A stretch of DNA of 64,000 nt from Cytobacillus pseudoceanisediminis (GCF_023516215.1 NZ_CP097349.1:3534001-3598000); one strand, 5' to 3'. Shown: positions 54,355 to 62,735, counted from the stretch's first letter. Numbers and translations are program-made. Notes: a model not told the origin generated them from the sequence alone.

Positions 54355-54837
54355 CTATTTCAGTAAGGAAGCAGCCATAACATACACGCCACCCATAAAG
54401 ACAATCCAAACCAAAACAGGCAATCCTAAAGATTTCAAGGCATTTCTCCAGCTTCCGAATTGTTTGCGGCGCAAAATATAATCCGTTATAAAAAATAACA
54501 CAGCCGCTCCTAAACTTAAACCATACAGAATTGACCCAAAAAGCAAGTGCAGGATTAATGAAATATATAATTCCAGTTTCCTGTTTGTATGGTTCGAAAT
54601 AAAAAAGGCTAATAAGTCACTAACGGCAGAAGTTAATGTGCCATAAATCAAAATGACCGGGAAGCTGTATAAAAGATAGAAGGGAATGGATATAATAGCT
54701 CCCCGAAAGTATTCACCAGCCGAACCAGCTTCTCCAACAAACGGATCCGTTGCAATCAGACCTAACACAACCGCGAACAGTGACCCTGAAATCGATGCAG
54801 CTATTACTTTTCTTGCAAACATTTGACTGATGCCCAA
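54355..54837 (-). CDS. Hypothetical four-helix membrane protein
   Basis: 160-aa integral membrane protein with four predicted helices (SISGSLFAVVLGLIATDPF, IPFYLLYSFPVILIYGTLTS, ILHLLFGSILYGLSLGAAVL, LPVLVWIVFMGGVYVMAASL). TTG 54837 has AAGGAGCGG at 10-nt spacing; ATG 54822 is an alternative. It follows another unknown membrane gene by 18 nt, so the pair is co-transcribed. Function unknown. Confidence 0.7.
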   Translation of the reverse strand: MGISQMFARKVIAASISGSLFAVVLGLIATDPFVGEAGSAGEYFRGAIISIPFYLLYSFPVILIYGTLTSAVSDLLAFFISNHTNRKLELYISLILHLLFGSILYGLSLGAAVLFFITDYILRRKQFGSWRNALKSLGLPVLVWIVFMGGVYVMAASLLK

Positions 54838-54855
54838 CTTATTGCCGCTCCTTTT

Positions 54856-55275
54856 TCATACATACCATCCCTGCTCATTCTTCTTAACCAGACTGATCAA
54901 CAAAATGTAAAACGGAAAAACAGCTAAAGCTCCAATTGCCATAAGGCCAGAAGCAGTGTTCGGAACATCCCCCTGGTAAGTAATTGGAAAAAGACTTGTT
55001 GTCATATATAAAAACAGCACAACATAAGGCAGCCAGAGTATGACATTACAATACCAGGCCTTTGTTTCAGACAGCCAGCGTTTTGTTAAATTAATAAGGA
55101 AAACAGAGCAAAGGATAAATCCGCTGATGATAATAACAGACGATACAATATTAACGGTATCAATAGTCCATTCTGTCAGTCTGCTGATTCTGCAGACATT
55201 CAGCATAAGCTGAATGGGAATTGCGATCATCACAGCATACAGCATACTTTCTATATTTACCTTTAAGAAAAACAC
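54856..55275 (-). CDS. Hypothetical membrane protein
   Basis: Up to 139 aa with four hydrophobic segments (MLYAVMIAIPIQLMLNV, VIIISGFILCSVFLINL, VILWLPYVVLFLYM, LMAIGALAVFPFYILLISLV). The start is uncertain: GTG 55275 is too close to GGGGA, while ATG 55245 (MLYAVM) has AAAGG at 14 nt. Paired with the next membrane gene. Immediately downstream of the kinase remnant at 55295. Confidence 0.65.
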   Translation of the reverse strand: MFFLKVNIESMLYAVMIAIPIQLMLNVCRISRLTEWTIDTVNIVSSVIIISGFILCSVFLINLTKRWLSETKAWYCNVILWLPYVVLFLYMTTSLFPITYQGDVPNTASGLMAIGALAVFPFYILLISLVKKNEQGWYV

Positions 55276-55294
55276 TCCCCTTCTTTAATAGTCT

Positions 55295-55432
55295 TCAGTC
55301 CAATCGCATCGAAATATCAGCTATAATACGGATAACCTCTGGCACGTTGGGCAATTCTTTTTCTAAAGCCTTCGCAAATGTCGTTTTCCCGCTATGCGTT
55401 TTGCCGACAGTCATAATCGCTAACCTTTTCAC
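55295..55432 (-). pseudogene. Internally deleted AAA-type kinase remnant
   Basis: A 45-codon frame begins with GTG and reads KRLAIMTVGKTHSGKTTFAK, a P-loop (GKTHSGKT) typical of a roughly 190-aa Bacillus ATP-binding protein. After KELPN it jumps to VPEVIRIIADISMRLD, which resembles the C-terminal end of that family. The middle is missing without loss of frame. Interpreted as an internal deletion; a very short novel gene is unlikely. Confidence 0.55.
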
Positions 55433-55553
55433 ACCTGCAGCTCCGTTCCAAAATCTGCTGTTAACATGAATTTATATTAATACCTTCCTGTACATATTCG
55501 AAACCAATATCCATCTTCCTTCAAATAAATTGGAAATTTTTATAGATTCATTA

Positions 55554-55598
55554 TATCGTTTTATGATATATTACTTTTAGATATATCATAAAATGATA
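55554..55598. promoter_or_regulatory. Operator palindrome upstream of the PadR gene
   Basis: Arms TATCGTTTTATGATATAT (55554-55571) and ATATATCATAAAATGATA (55581-55598) match at 17 of 18 positions. It lies 17 nt before the PadR start, consistent with autorepression. Confidence 0.65.
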
Positions 55599-55614
55599 CA
55601 AAGTTGGTGCTGGC

Positions 55615-55935
55615 ATGAAATCTTTAGAACAATTAACAGATTCCGTCTTTTATATAATGGCGGCCTTTACAGAGCCCCGGCATGGCTATGCAGTGATGAG
55701 CCTGGTTGAAGAAATAACAAACGGCGAGGTGAATATTGGGCCGGCGTCCCTATATACCATTATCAAAAAGCTGATCAAACAGGAGTATGTTGAGCTATTC
55801 GAGGATGCAAACTCGAGGAGGAAGGTTTATGTACTGACAGAAAGAGGCCGTGAAATTCTTCAAGCTGATATTGAAAGGAGAAAAACGATGGTGCAATTTG
55901 CGGAAGATGGATTGAATAAAGGGAGAGTACAATGA
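55615..55935 (+). CDS. PadR-family transcriptional regulator
   Basis: 106-aa winged-helix repressor: TDSVFYIMAAFTEPRHGYAVMSLVEEITNGEV, GPASLYTIIKKLIKQEYVEL and VYVLTERGREILQADIERR. Short (s2-type) PadR with a single dimerisation helix. It overlaps the DUF2812 gene by 4 bp (ATGA) and is preceded by a long palindrome. PadR-DUF2812 pairs are a recurring module in Firmicutes; the regulator's signal is unknown. Confidence 0.9.
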   Translation: MKSLEQLTDSVFYIMAAFTEPRHGYAVMSLVEEITNGEVNIGPASLYTIIKKLIKQEYVELFEDANSRRKVYVLTERGREILQADIERRKTMVQFAEDGLNKGRVQ

Positions 55936-56468
55936 AGAAAACATATAAAATCTCGAATGGACTCGCTTTTTTTGAACAAAAGGATTTACAGATGCTGCGG
56001 GAAAAAGCTGCAGAGGGGTGGATGGTCGAATCCTTTAAAGGCGGCCTGTATACATTTACAAAGTCCAGCCCAGAAGATGTAATATTCAGTATCGACTATC
56101 ATGAAATGACACCAGAAGACGAAGAAGAATACTGCGATTTATTTGCAGCTGCCGGCTGGACACATGTTTACTCACATACAGGAATTCACCTGTTTAAAGC
56201 GGTTCCCGGCACACCGCCTATTTATAGTGATGCTGCGTCCAAAACAGATCAGGTAAAACGAACGGCTAAGCCAGTATACATAGTAACCATTGCTGCCCTC
56301 CTGTTCACAATTATTGCTCTAGCATTCATGAAATTAGCAGAGGGATTCCTTAATCAGGCAGGCAAAATAGGATTCTTCATCTCTATTGTTTTATTTATCC
56401 CGATGCTTATGACATCCATGGCGCTTTTCATACAGCTGTTAAAAGTAAATAAATCCAGCAAAAATTAA
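55932..56468 (+). CDS. DUF2812 domain membrane protein
   Basis: 178 aa. The N-terminal DUF2812 (AFFEQKDLQMLREKAAEGWMVESFKGGLYTFTKSSPEDVIFSIDYH and YCDLFAAAGWTHVYSHTGIHLFKA) is cytoplasmic. Two C-terminal helices follow (PVYIVTIAALLFTIIALAFM, IGFFISIVLFIPMLMTSMAL). DUF2812 proteins are almost always encoded after a PadR gene; their function is unknown. Overlap with padR and the 13-nt gap to the M50 gene suggest an operon of three. Confidence 0.88.
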   Translation: MKKTYKISNGLAFFEQKDLQMLREKAAEGWMVESFKGGLYTFTKSSPEDVIFSIDYHEMTPEDEEEYCDLFAAAGWTHVYSHTGIHLFKAVPGTPPIYSDAASKTDQVKRTAKPVYIVTIAALLFTIIALAFMKLAEGFLNQAGKIGFFISIVLFIPMLMTSMALFIQLLKVNKSSKN

Positions 56469-56481
56469 AGGAGATATCTCA

Positions 56482-57555
56482 ATGAGTAAAATTTTTACCC
56501 CCTTCTATATATGCTTATTAGGCATTGCTCTCCTAATCGGCTTCTCTTTTACTTCCCATGCAGATAAAGCCTTCTCTATTGGGCTTGTGGCCGCATGTGC
56601 TTTCATCGTTCTCTTTATCCATGAACTCGGTCATGTCATCGGCGGAAAGCTTGCCGGCTACACGTTTTTATTTTTGACAGTCGGGCCTATCACAATCGAA
56701 AAGAGCCCTGCTTTAAAAATAGTGCCAAACCAAAGCTGGCTTGCCTTTGGCGGACTGGCCAGCTGCATGCCGGACGAAATAAACTTAACGAAGATGGTTA
56801 AGAAGCACAAATGGTTTGTGGCAGGCGGTCCTGTATTTACTTTAATTGCATTTGTAATCAGTCTATCCATTTGGGCTATGACAAAGGCCGAAATGGCTAT
56901 GATGCTTACAGTACTGAACTTAGCCATTTTCTTTGCAACGGCTATTCCCTTTAAAGGAACCTTTAACTCAGATGGCAGTGTTTTTCTGCTTCTGCACAAA
57001 GGCGGCAAAGAAGCAGAGACATATCTCGCCGGGCTTATCCTATTAAAAGAAGTGATGTCACCGCGCACCCCAAGCGAGTGGGATGAACAGTTAATCCAGG
57101 AATCTTATAAAACAGAAGCTTCCCCAGAGGCCATGACTACCGCATTCCTGCTATTCTACTATCACCTCATGAATATCAATTATGAGCAAGCCTCGGAATC
57201 AATTGCAGCCTTCAAAAAACTTCCTATAACCAACAAAACGAAATTCCGTCTGCAGTTTGCTTCACATATCCGGCAAATCGACTCATTCCTGTCCTTAGAA
57301 CCTGATCTGACTTTAATTAAAACCTTGCATAGCAATATGTATACAATAGATAAGGTCAGCTACAAAAGAAGCGAAGCCATTCTGGCTTATTTAAATAGAG
57401 ATGCCGAAAAAGCATATTCCCTTCTTGATGAAGTGGAGAGGACCTGCAGAAAAGGAAGCACCCAATACGGTTATTTTCATGCAGAACTAAAGCTGACAGA
57501 AATAATAAGGAATCGTATGGACAGCCAGAATGCACAAGACTGTAAAGCAATATAA
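56482..57555 (+). CDS. M50-type (site-2 protease-like) membrane metallopeptidase
   Basis: 357-aa protein. The N-terminal half has several membrane helices with the zinc motif HELGH at residues 47-51 and a later FNSDG that corresponds to the third-ligand Asp region (xDG) of site-2 proteases. The C-terminal half (about 190-357) is soluble, helical and TPR-like (NYEQASESIAAFKKLP, NRDAEKAYSLLDEVERTC). GGAGATATCTC lies before ATG 56482. As the last gene of a PadR-DUF2812 operon it could cleave a membrane substrate, possibly DUF2812 itself. That link is speculation. Confidence 0.8.
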   Translation: MSKIFTPFYICLLGIALLIGFSFTSHADKAFSIGLVAACAFIVLFIHELGHVIGGKLAGYTFLFLTVGPITIEKSPALKIVPNQSWLAFGGLASCMPDEINLTKMVKKHKWFVAGGPVFTLIAFVISLSIWAMTKAEMAMMLTVLNLAIFFATAIPFKGTFNSDGSVFLLLHKGGKEAETYLAGLILLKEVMSPRTPSEWDEQLIQESYKTEASPEAMTTAFLLFYYHLMNINYEQASESIAAFKKLPITNKTKFRLQFASHIRQIDSFLSLEPDLTLIKTLHSNMYTIDKVSYKRSEAILAYLNRDAEKAYSLLDEVERTCRKGSTQYGYFHAELKLTEIIRNRMDSQNAQDCKAI

Positions 57556-57559
57556 AACA

Positions 57560-57605
57560 AAGTGCCTGCATCTGACTGCTTATAAGCAGACGGACACAGG
57601 CACTT
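57560..57605. terminator. Bidirectional terminator, related to the AGTGCCTG hairpins
   Basis: AAGTGCCTG / CAGGCACTT outer arms with an inner CTGCTTATAAGCAG palindrome, between two convergent genes. The outer arms equal those of the 34-bp hairpins flanking the IS element. Confidence 0.75.
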
Positions 57606-57614
57606 CCCCGGTTT

Positions 57615-57944
57615 TTATTTAATATCCTTCACAAGCTCTCTCATCGAATTCAGCTTCGAGGTCAATTCAAAAAACCATTCTTCATCTCCAGTGGAAAGGG
57701 CAAGGTCGATCAGGAAATGGATCTGTTCTTTATTGGCTACCTTTGCCGCCGGCATTTTCTTAACCTGTTTGCTAAGCAGGGGAATGATTTTGCCTTCAAT
57801 AGTTTTATTATCACTTGAAATAACTTTTGTCTTAATAAATCCTTCTTCAAGAGCTTCGATATAGCCAACGATTAGTTCCCCTTCACGGGATTTCCCCTTA
57901 ATCCAATCTCCCGCTTTTAAAATGGCCTTATTGTTGGACATCAT
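57615..57944 (-). CDS. IDEAL-domain-like protein
   Basis: About 109 aa (ATG 57944 or 57941; AAGGTG upstream). The N-terminal beta-rich part (AILKAGDWIKGKSREGELIVGYIEALEEG) is followed by a C-terminal IDEAL-type helix pair (EQIHFLIDLALSTGDEEWFFELTSKLN). IDEAL domains occur in small Bacillus proteins of mostly unknown role. A 23-bp operator-like site lies 30 nt upstream, shared with the Rrf2 and Spx genes. Confidence 0.75.
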   Translation of the reverse strand: MMSNNKAILKAGDWIKGKSREGELIVGYIEALEEGFIKTKVISSDNKTIEGKIIPLLSKQVKKMPAAKVANKEQIHFLIDLALSTGDEEWFFELTSKLNSMRELVKDIK

Positions 57945-57974
57945 TTTTTTCACCTTCTTAAATGAGATTTTCAA

Positions 57975-57997
57975 ACTGTAATAATTTTCATTACATT
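57975..57997. promoter_or_regulatory. Rrf2 (SaiR-like) site 1
   Basis: ACTGTAAT-N7-ATTACATT, 15 of 16 half-site bases equal to the perfect copy at 59018. Upstream of the IDEAL gene. Confidence 0.6.
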
Positions 57998-58027
57998 TTA
58001 ATGAATGGAAAGCTTATTAGCTCCCAA

Positions 58028-58441
58028 TTAATTTTCTTTATAGATCAAATCAACAATATTCTTTAATGTATAGTGCTTTAAATATTCACCTAAATGTTCC
58101 TCTGCACCTAAAAAGATGTTGATCAGAACTCTTTGCATATTAGCCCCCACTACACAGGCTTCATTTGAATCCGGACACTTCGGCTGCAGTGCGCCTTCAG
58201 AAGTAATCTTATAAATATCCCAAAGATTCACTTCGCTTAAATCCCGGGCAAAAATAAATCCGCCGCCCGTTCCCTCTTTTGATTTAATAAATCCATGTTT
58301 TTTTAATAAACTCAGGACTTTTCGGATGCGGACCGGATGGACACCTGCACTTTCAGAAATCGCATCGCTCGTTGACATGCGATCCAGCTGCAGGGCGAGA
58401 TAAGTTAGACTGTGAATGGCAAGAGTAAAATCGCTATTCAT
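58028..58441 (-). CDS. Rrf2-family regulator (YwnA/SaiR-like)
   Basis: 137-aa winged-helix regulator: LAIHSLTYLALQLDRMSTSDAISESAGVHPVRIRKVLSLLKKHGFI, then KEGTGGGFIFARDLSEVNL. Three cysteines are visible, in PKCPDSNEACVVG and near it, but not the Fe-S triad spacing of IscR. This matches redox-sensing YwnA/SaiR proteins; SaiR controls spxA2 in Bacillus anthracis. ATG 58441 has AGGAGG at 6-nt spacing. It follows the Spx gene and has a 23-bp site in its promoter, so autoregulation and control of spx are likely. Confidence 0.88.
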   Translation of the reverse strand: MNSDFTLAIHSLTYLALQLDRMSTSDAISESAGVHPVRIRKVLSLLKKHGFIKSKEGTGGGFIFARDLSEVNLWDIYKITSEGALQPKCPDSNEACVVGANMQRVLINIFLGAEEHLGEYLKHYTLKNIVDLIYKEN

Positions 58442-58470
58442 GGCCGGCCTCCTATATTTTCTCATACTGT

Positions 58471-58493
58471 ACTGTAATACTAAGTGTTACAGA
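58471..58493. promoter_or_regulatory. Rrf2 (SaiR-like) site 2
   Basis: ACTGTAAT-N7-GTTACAGA in the Rrf2 gene promoter; 14 of 16 half-site bases conserved. Confidence 0.55.
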
Positions 58494-58520
58494 TCGACTT
58501 GTCAACAATTTACAGACTGG

Positions 58521-58916
58521 TTAGTTAGCCAATCTTTGCAGTTCATTGTATGAAAACGTACGAAACTTCCGTGGAAGGAAGCTGCGAATTTCGTCCTCGT
58601 TAAAGCCGACCTGGAGTCTTTTTTCATCGAGAATAATCGGTCTGCGCAGCATTTGAGGATTATCGATAATCAATTGATATAACTCTTTTAGCGGCATGGA
58701 ATCAATATTCACGTTTAACTCCTGGTAAGCTTTTGATTTAGTTGAAATAATCTCCTCAGTCCCATTTTCTGTAAGGCGCAGAATCGATTTAATTTCATCC
58801 ACTGTAAGCGGATCTGTTACAATGTTCCGTTCAACATAATCTATTTGATGCTCCTCAAGCCATGCACGGGCTTTCCGGCAGGAACCGCAGCTTGATGATA
58901 AGAATAAATTCACCAT
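58521..58916 (-). CDS. spx: Spx/ArsC-family RNA polymerase-binding regulator
   Basis: 131-aa Spx. Redox switch CxxC in [20 protein letters not shown], the helix-4 region and the conserved RPI motif [21 protein letters not shown] typical of the family. Spx binds the alpha subunit of RNA polymerase and turns on thiol-stress genes. Located upstream of an Rrf2 gene, as spxA2-saiR in the B. cereus group, and flanked by two 23-bp operator-like sites. It is likely the second Spx paralogue, since the main housekeeping copy is usually near opp/mecA genes, absent here. Confidence 0.92.
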   Translation of the reverse strand: MVNLFLSSSCGSCRKARAWLEEHQIDYVERNIVTDPLTVDEIKSILRLTENGTEEIISTKSKAYQELNVNIDSMPLKELYQLIIDNPQMLRRPIILDEKRLQVGFNEDEIRSFLPRKFRTFSYNELQRLAN

Positions 58917-58954
58917 TTAAAAACACTCCCTCTATTGTTTAGATATTTTTTATA

Positions 58955-58977
58955 AATGTAATATAATTTCTTACAGT
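58955..58977. promoter_or_regulatory. Rrf2 (SaiR-like) site 3
   Basis: AATGTAAT-N7-CTTACAGT, 14 of 16 half-site bases conserved, 39 nt upstream of spx. Centre is 63 bp from site 4, about six helical turns. Confidence 0.55.
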
Positions 58978-59017
58978 TAACATTCAAAAGTAAATCCTTC
59001 TTTCCCCAATCGGGTAT

Positions 59018-59040
59018 ACTGTAATGATAATCATTACAGT
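59018..59040. promoter_or_regulatory. Rrf2 (SaiR-like) site 4, perfect palindrome
   Basis: ACTGTAATGAT-A-ATCATTACAGT, perfect 11-bp arms, between spx and the divergent membrane-protein gene. Confidence 0.7.
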
Positions 59041-59119
59041 TAAAAAAGTCAATATTTTCTTTTACTACTCGAATAATCGCCATACAATTCAACACCATAA
59101 TAAAAAAGGAGGGTTACTC

Positions 59120-59575
59120 TTGAACGTAAATTTCTTTAGAGTTGTTAACGCAATCCTTTTATGGACCATAACAGTCATTTTCCTCCCAAAGTCGTCCTTT
59201 AAAAGATTTCTGCCGGTTACCTTATTTTGCTCATGCATTTTGTTAGTGCAAACCCTTTTAAACCTTCTTTTTAAATGGTGGAAAGTAAAAGGCGGTACAA
59301 AATTTATTGTATTGGACGCATTAGCTTTTATTTTCGGTCCCTTTTTCGCAATAAATTTATGGGTATTTCATTTTACTTATGGTAAATACCTGCTATATTT
59401 TTTCTTTAATTTCGTGATGGACATCATTTTTGCTTTCCCGCTAAATGCACTATTCCAAAAGATTGGCCATTACAAGCTTAAAAAATTCAAACCCATTACT
59501 CTGTTCCTGATTTCCTTCGCACTTGCAAATGTTAATTACGGCTTTCAGAAGTTAATGGAAAAGAACAAACCTTAA
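59120..59575 (+). CDS. Hypothetical multi-helix membrane protein (CBO0543-like)
   Basis: 151 aa. TTG 59120 with GGAGGG at 7-nt spacing starts MNVNFFRVVNAILLWTITVI. About five hydrophobic segments with a basic loop (FKWWKVKGGTKFIVLDALAF) and a C-terminal NYGFQKLMEKN. It resembles the CBO0543-type membrane proteins of Bacillus and Clostridium by layout and composition; function unknown. It is divergent from spx, and site 4 lies in the shared promoter region, so it may belong to the same stress regulon. Confidence 0.7.
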   Translation: MNVNFFRVVNAILLWTITVIFLPKSSFKRFLPVTLFCSCILLVQTLLNLLFKWWKVKGGTKFIVLDALAFIFGPFFAINLWVFHFTYGKYLLYFFFNFVMDIIFAFPLNALFQKIGHYKLKKFKPITLFLISFALANVNYGFQKLMEKNKP

Positions 59576-59682
59576 AAGCCATATATCTGCTTTTTTTACG
59601 CTTTTAAACCCTCTCCATCCATTATTTTAGAAAAAGGCTGTTATAATAATTTTAAAGTTTCACTTCGAAAAGGATGTTTCAA

Positions 59683-61116
59683 TTGGATTGGAAACCTGAT
59701 AGAAAATCAAAAACACCTATTTATAAGCAGCTGGCGATGTATATAGAAAACGGAATAGCAGATGGCACATTCCCTCCCGACAAACCGCTGCCTTCAGAAA
59801 GAGGGTTAGCAAAACAGTTTGATATCAATAGAAGCACGGTTGTTGCTGCATATGATGAACTGGAGTCAAACGGGATTGTTGAACGAAATCGGGGAAGCGG
59901 TACGATGGTCAGCAAAGATATTTGGGGAATGGCCAAAAGGCGCATTCCAAGCTGGAACCGGTATATAGAAGCAGGCTCCTTTTTGCCCAATTTGCCAGTC
60001 ACACAAAGGATTCATAAAGAACTGGCAGAGACAAAACTGATCAACCTGGCCAGCGGGGAACTCTCTCAGGACCTCTTTCCTTTGGCTTCGCTAAGAGAGA
60101 TTACTTCCAATCGCTCTTTTATCGGGACACTGGGGTACGATCACCCTCAGGGAAATGAAATCCTGAGAAAAACACTGACTGACCATGTAAAAAAGTTCCG
60201 GGACATCGAGACCAGCCCTTCTTCCATACTTATTACTTCCGGTGCCCAACAGGCCCTGCACCTTGTCGTCCAATGCCTCTTAAAGCCCGGGGACTCTGTT
60301 GCCATCGAGGATCCCTCTTACCACTACAGCCTGCCAATCTTTAAATCAGCCGGAGTCAAAACTTATTATTTAAAAACAGGCAAGGATGGAATAAATCCTG
60401 ATGATATTATAGCTTTATATAAAAAGCATCGAATTAAGATGATCTTTTTAAATCCCATTTTTCAGAACCCAACAGGCACATTGCTTCCTGAAGACAGGCG
60501 CAGAAAAATCCTTGAATTGTCCTCTGAATACGGAATTCCGCTGGTGGAAGATGATCCTTACAGCCTGACACCCTTTACCTGCGGAAAAATGAAGACACTC
60601 AAATCCCTCGACCGTAACGGCATTGTTTTATATATAAGCTCCCTGACCAAAATTGTCGCTTCCGGCCTCAGAATCGGCTGGATCATCGGTCCGAGATCAG
60701 TAATTGAGCGGTTATCAGATGCTAAGCAGCAGGTGGATTTCGGTCATGGAAGCTTTTCGCAATGGATTGCGAATGATTTTATTGAGTCCGCAGGCTTTGA
60801 GTCACATTTAAAATTTCTAACCAGACATTTGGAACAGCGGAGAAACTCCATTGTTTCAAGCCTGAATCATTTCCTGAAAGACCAAGTGGAATTCAGCACT
60901 CCGCAAGGCGGAATCCATCTTTGGTGCAGAATCAAAAAAGAGCATAATGAAAATCAGCTGCTTGAAGAATCAATTAAACGGGGTGTCATCTACGTTCCCG
61001 GAACCACCATGGGCGCTGAGAAGGGATTCGTGCGTTTTACGTTTGGCAGGGAAAATGAAGAAAGAATCCATGAAGGTATTAAGCGGTTTGCTGAGGCTCT
61101 GAAAACTCTAGAATAA
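59683..61116 (+). CDS. MocR-type GntR/aminotransferase fusion regulator
   Basis: 477-aa regulator (480 from ATG 59674). GntR winged helix (PIYKQLAMYIENGIADGTFPPDKPLPSERGLAKQF, STVVAAYDELESNGIVERNRGSG) joined to a fold-type I aminotransferase domain with the PLP-lysine in SSLTKIVASGLRIGWI and the NPIFQNPTG motif. MocR proteins usually control vitamin B6 or amino-acid genes. TTG 59683 has AAAAGGATG about 6 nt upstream; ATG 59674 abuts AAAAGG. No obvious target gene is adjacent. Confidence 0.9.
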   Translation: MDWKPDRKSKTPIYKQLAMYIENGIADGTFPPDKPLPSERGLAKQFDINRSTVVAAYDELESNGIVERNRGSGTMVSKDIWGMAKRRIPSWNRYIEAGSFLPNLPVTQRIHKELAETKLINLASGELSQDLFPLASLREITSNRSFIGTLGYDHPQGNEILRKTLTDHVKKFRDIETSPSSILITSGAQQALHLVVQCLLKPGDSVAIEDPSYHYSLPIFKSAGVKTYYLKTGKDGINPDDIIALYKKHRIKMIFLNPIFQNPTGTLLPEDRRRKILELSSEYGIPLVEDDPYSLTPFTCGKMKTLKSLDRNGIVLYISSLTKIVASGLRIGWIIGPRSVIERLSDAKQQVDFGHGSFSQWIANDFIESAGFESHLKFLTRHLEQRRNSIVSSLNHFLKDQVEFSTPQGGIHLWCRIKKEHNENQLLEESIKRGVIYVPGTTMGAEKGFVRFTFGRENEERIHEGIKRFAEALKTLE

Positions 61117-61123
61117 TGAAAAT

Positions 61124-61147
61124 ACGCCTGGTTTTCAGGCGTTTTTT
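61124..61147 (+). terminator. Terminator of the MocR gene
   Basis: ACGCCTG / CAGGCGT with a 5-nt loop followed by TTTTTC, 8 nt after the stop. Confidence 0.85.
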
Positions 61148-61446
61148 CATTAAGGTAATGCAAAATTCTACAACAAATTGAATCTTCCATCATTGAAAAA
61201 TCAGCATATCTGCTTATCTAATTCACATATCCACAGGGTTATACATTACGATGTCACAGATCTAAAGAACTCAAAGAGTCTGTGGTATTGGGCCCCCTGC
61301 AAAGAGAGAGCCTTCAGAACCTATTGCAAATTACTTAAATCCAGATAATACAAACAGAAAAATTTATAAAAAACCATAAATATTATTCATTTGATATTTA
61401 AATGGATCCAAGAGTACGGAAAATCCATTCCTTTTTAAAGAATCCA
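61148..61446. other. Intergenic region between convergent genes
   Basis: AT-rich, nothing convincing beyond a weak CACAGA...TCTGTG repeat near 61256-61284. Confidence 0.35.
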
Positions 61447-61887
61447 TTAAATACTCAATTCATAATGGTAAAATTGCTCATCCCGCTTAAACCCGATTTT
61501 TTCATAGAGTCTTTGTGCAGAAAAATTATCAGGAGCCGTACTGAGGCTGATACTTACCGCACCTGTTTCAGCAGCGAGCTCTTTCGCTTTGTCTATGAGC
61601 TTTTCCCCTATTCCCTCTTTCCTTGCCTCTGCATCCACATACAAATCATTCAGGATCCAGGCTCTTTTCATAGATATAGATGAAAAAGTTGGATAAAGCT
61701 GAGTAAATCCAAGATACTTTCCTTCCTTCTTCACCACATATATGACAGAATCCTTCTTCTCTAATCGTTCTTTTACGTAATCGGCTGCTGCTTCCAAATC
61801 GGGTGCTTGTTTGTAAAATACGCGATATAAATTAAATAATGCAGAAACTCCTTCCAGATCCTCCATTGAAGCTTGATAGATTTCCAT
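61447..61887 (-). CDS. GNAT family N-acetyltransferase
   Basis: 146-aa acetyltransferase: YVVKKEGKYLGFTQLYPTFSS, WILNDLYVDAEARKEGIGEKLIDKAKELA with the acetyl-CoA loop, and FSAQRLYEKIGFKRD. This is the compact RimI-like/GNAT layout. The ATG at 61887 has AAAGGTGG about 8 nt upstream. Substrate unknown. Confidence 0.87.
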   Translation of the reverse strand: MEIYQASMEDLEGVSALFNLYRVFYKQAPDLEAAADYVKERLEKKDSVIYVVKKEGKYLGFTQLYPTFSSISMKRAWILNDLYVDAEARKEGIGEKLIDKAKELAAETGAVSISLSTAPDNFSAQRLYEKIGFKRDEQFYHYELSI

Positions 61888-61972
61888 ATTCATAACCACC
61901 TTTATAACATGAATTAAGTAATTATATAAATATTAACAAATATTTGTAAACTCAATATGTCTTTATGCAATG

Positions 61973-61997
61973 AAAAAGCCCCAATCTCTTAGGGCTT
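61973..61997 (-). terminator. Terminator of the ABC exporter operon
   Basis: On the reverse strand AAGCCCTAAGAGATTGGGGC then TTTTT. It overlaps the permease stop codon. Confidence 0.7.
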
Positions 61998-62735
61998 ACT
62001 TTCCGCTCCACCGAAAGAATCGCACAGCAAGTACAACAGACACAATCGCAATCCCAATCAGAACAGCAGCTTCAAATCCATATTCCGTAATCGGCGCTTC
62101 AGTCCAGGTACCCCTCAGCAATTGAATCACATAATAAAGCGGAAGGATTTTAGCTGCGTATTGAAGGACTGATGGCATCATCTCAAGAGGAAAGGTCGCA
62201 CCTGAGAGGAACAGCATCAGGTTCAGGAATAAGGAACTGATGGCTGCTGCAGACTGTGCATTTTTAGCTAAGGATGTCAGGAATAAAGCAAACGGGAAAA
62301 AGGCCAGGATGCTGATCAGCAGAGAAAGCAGCGTACTGCCAATATAAGCCGGCAGAGTCAGGTCATACAGAAGCATCCCAAAGATCATAAGCAGCAAGGC
62401 AGATATGGCAAAGATGACGGTCCCTTGAAAGGTATGGGCGGCGAGGATTTTCCATGGCTGAAGCGGAGTTGACTGATACCTCCTTAAAACACCCGTTTCC
62501 CGGTAATTGGTTAAAACGGTTCCCAGTGTAAAAAAGGAAGTGGTTACTATGTTGACGCCAATCCATGAAGGAACAAAGTATTCTGCAAAAACCTTTTGGC
62601 TCATGTTGTCTCCTACAAACATGGAACCGAACAGCCAAATCATGACAACTGGAAACAGGAACGTCCAGAACGTGCTTAACCGGTCCCTAAAAACATTTTC
62701 GTTTCAAGGGCGGCGAGCTTTACAATAGCATTCAT
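61996..62735 (-). pseudogene. ABC-2 type exporter permease, frameshifted
   Basis: 246 aa. ATG 62735 overlaps the ATPase stop by 4 bp and reads MNAIVKLAALETKMF. The frame breaks at five A (62689-62693); one more base continues FRDRLSTFWTFLFPVVMIWL into the main frame with six membrane helices and the ABC-2 signature GTVLTNYRETGVLRRYQSTPLQPW. With the ATPase it forms an exporter of the DrrAB/NatAB type; substrate unknown. Confidence 0.85.
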
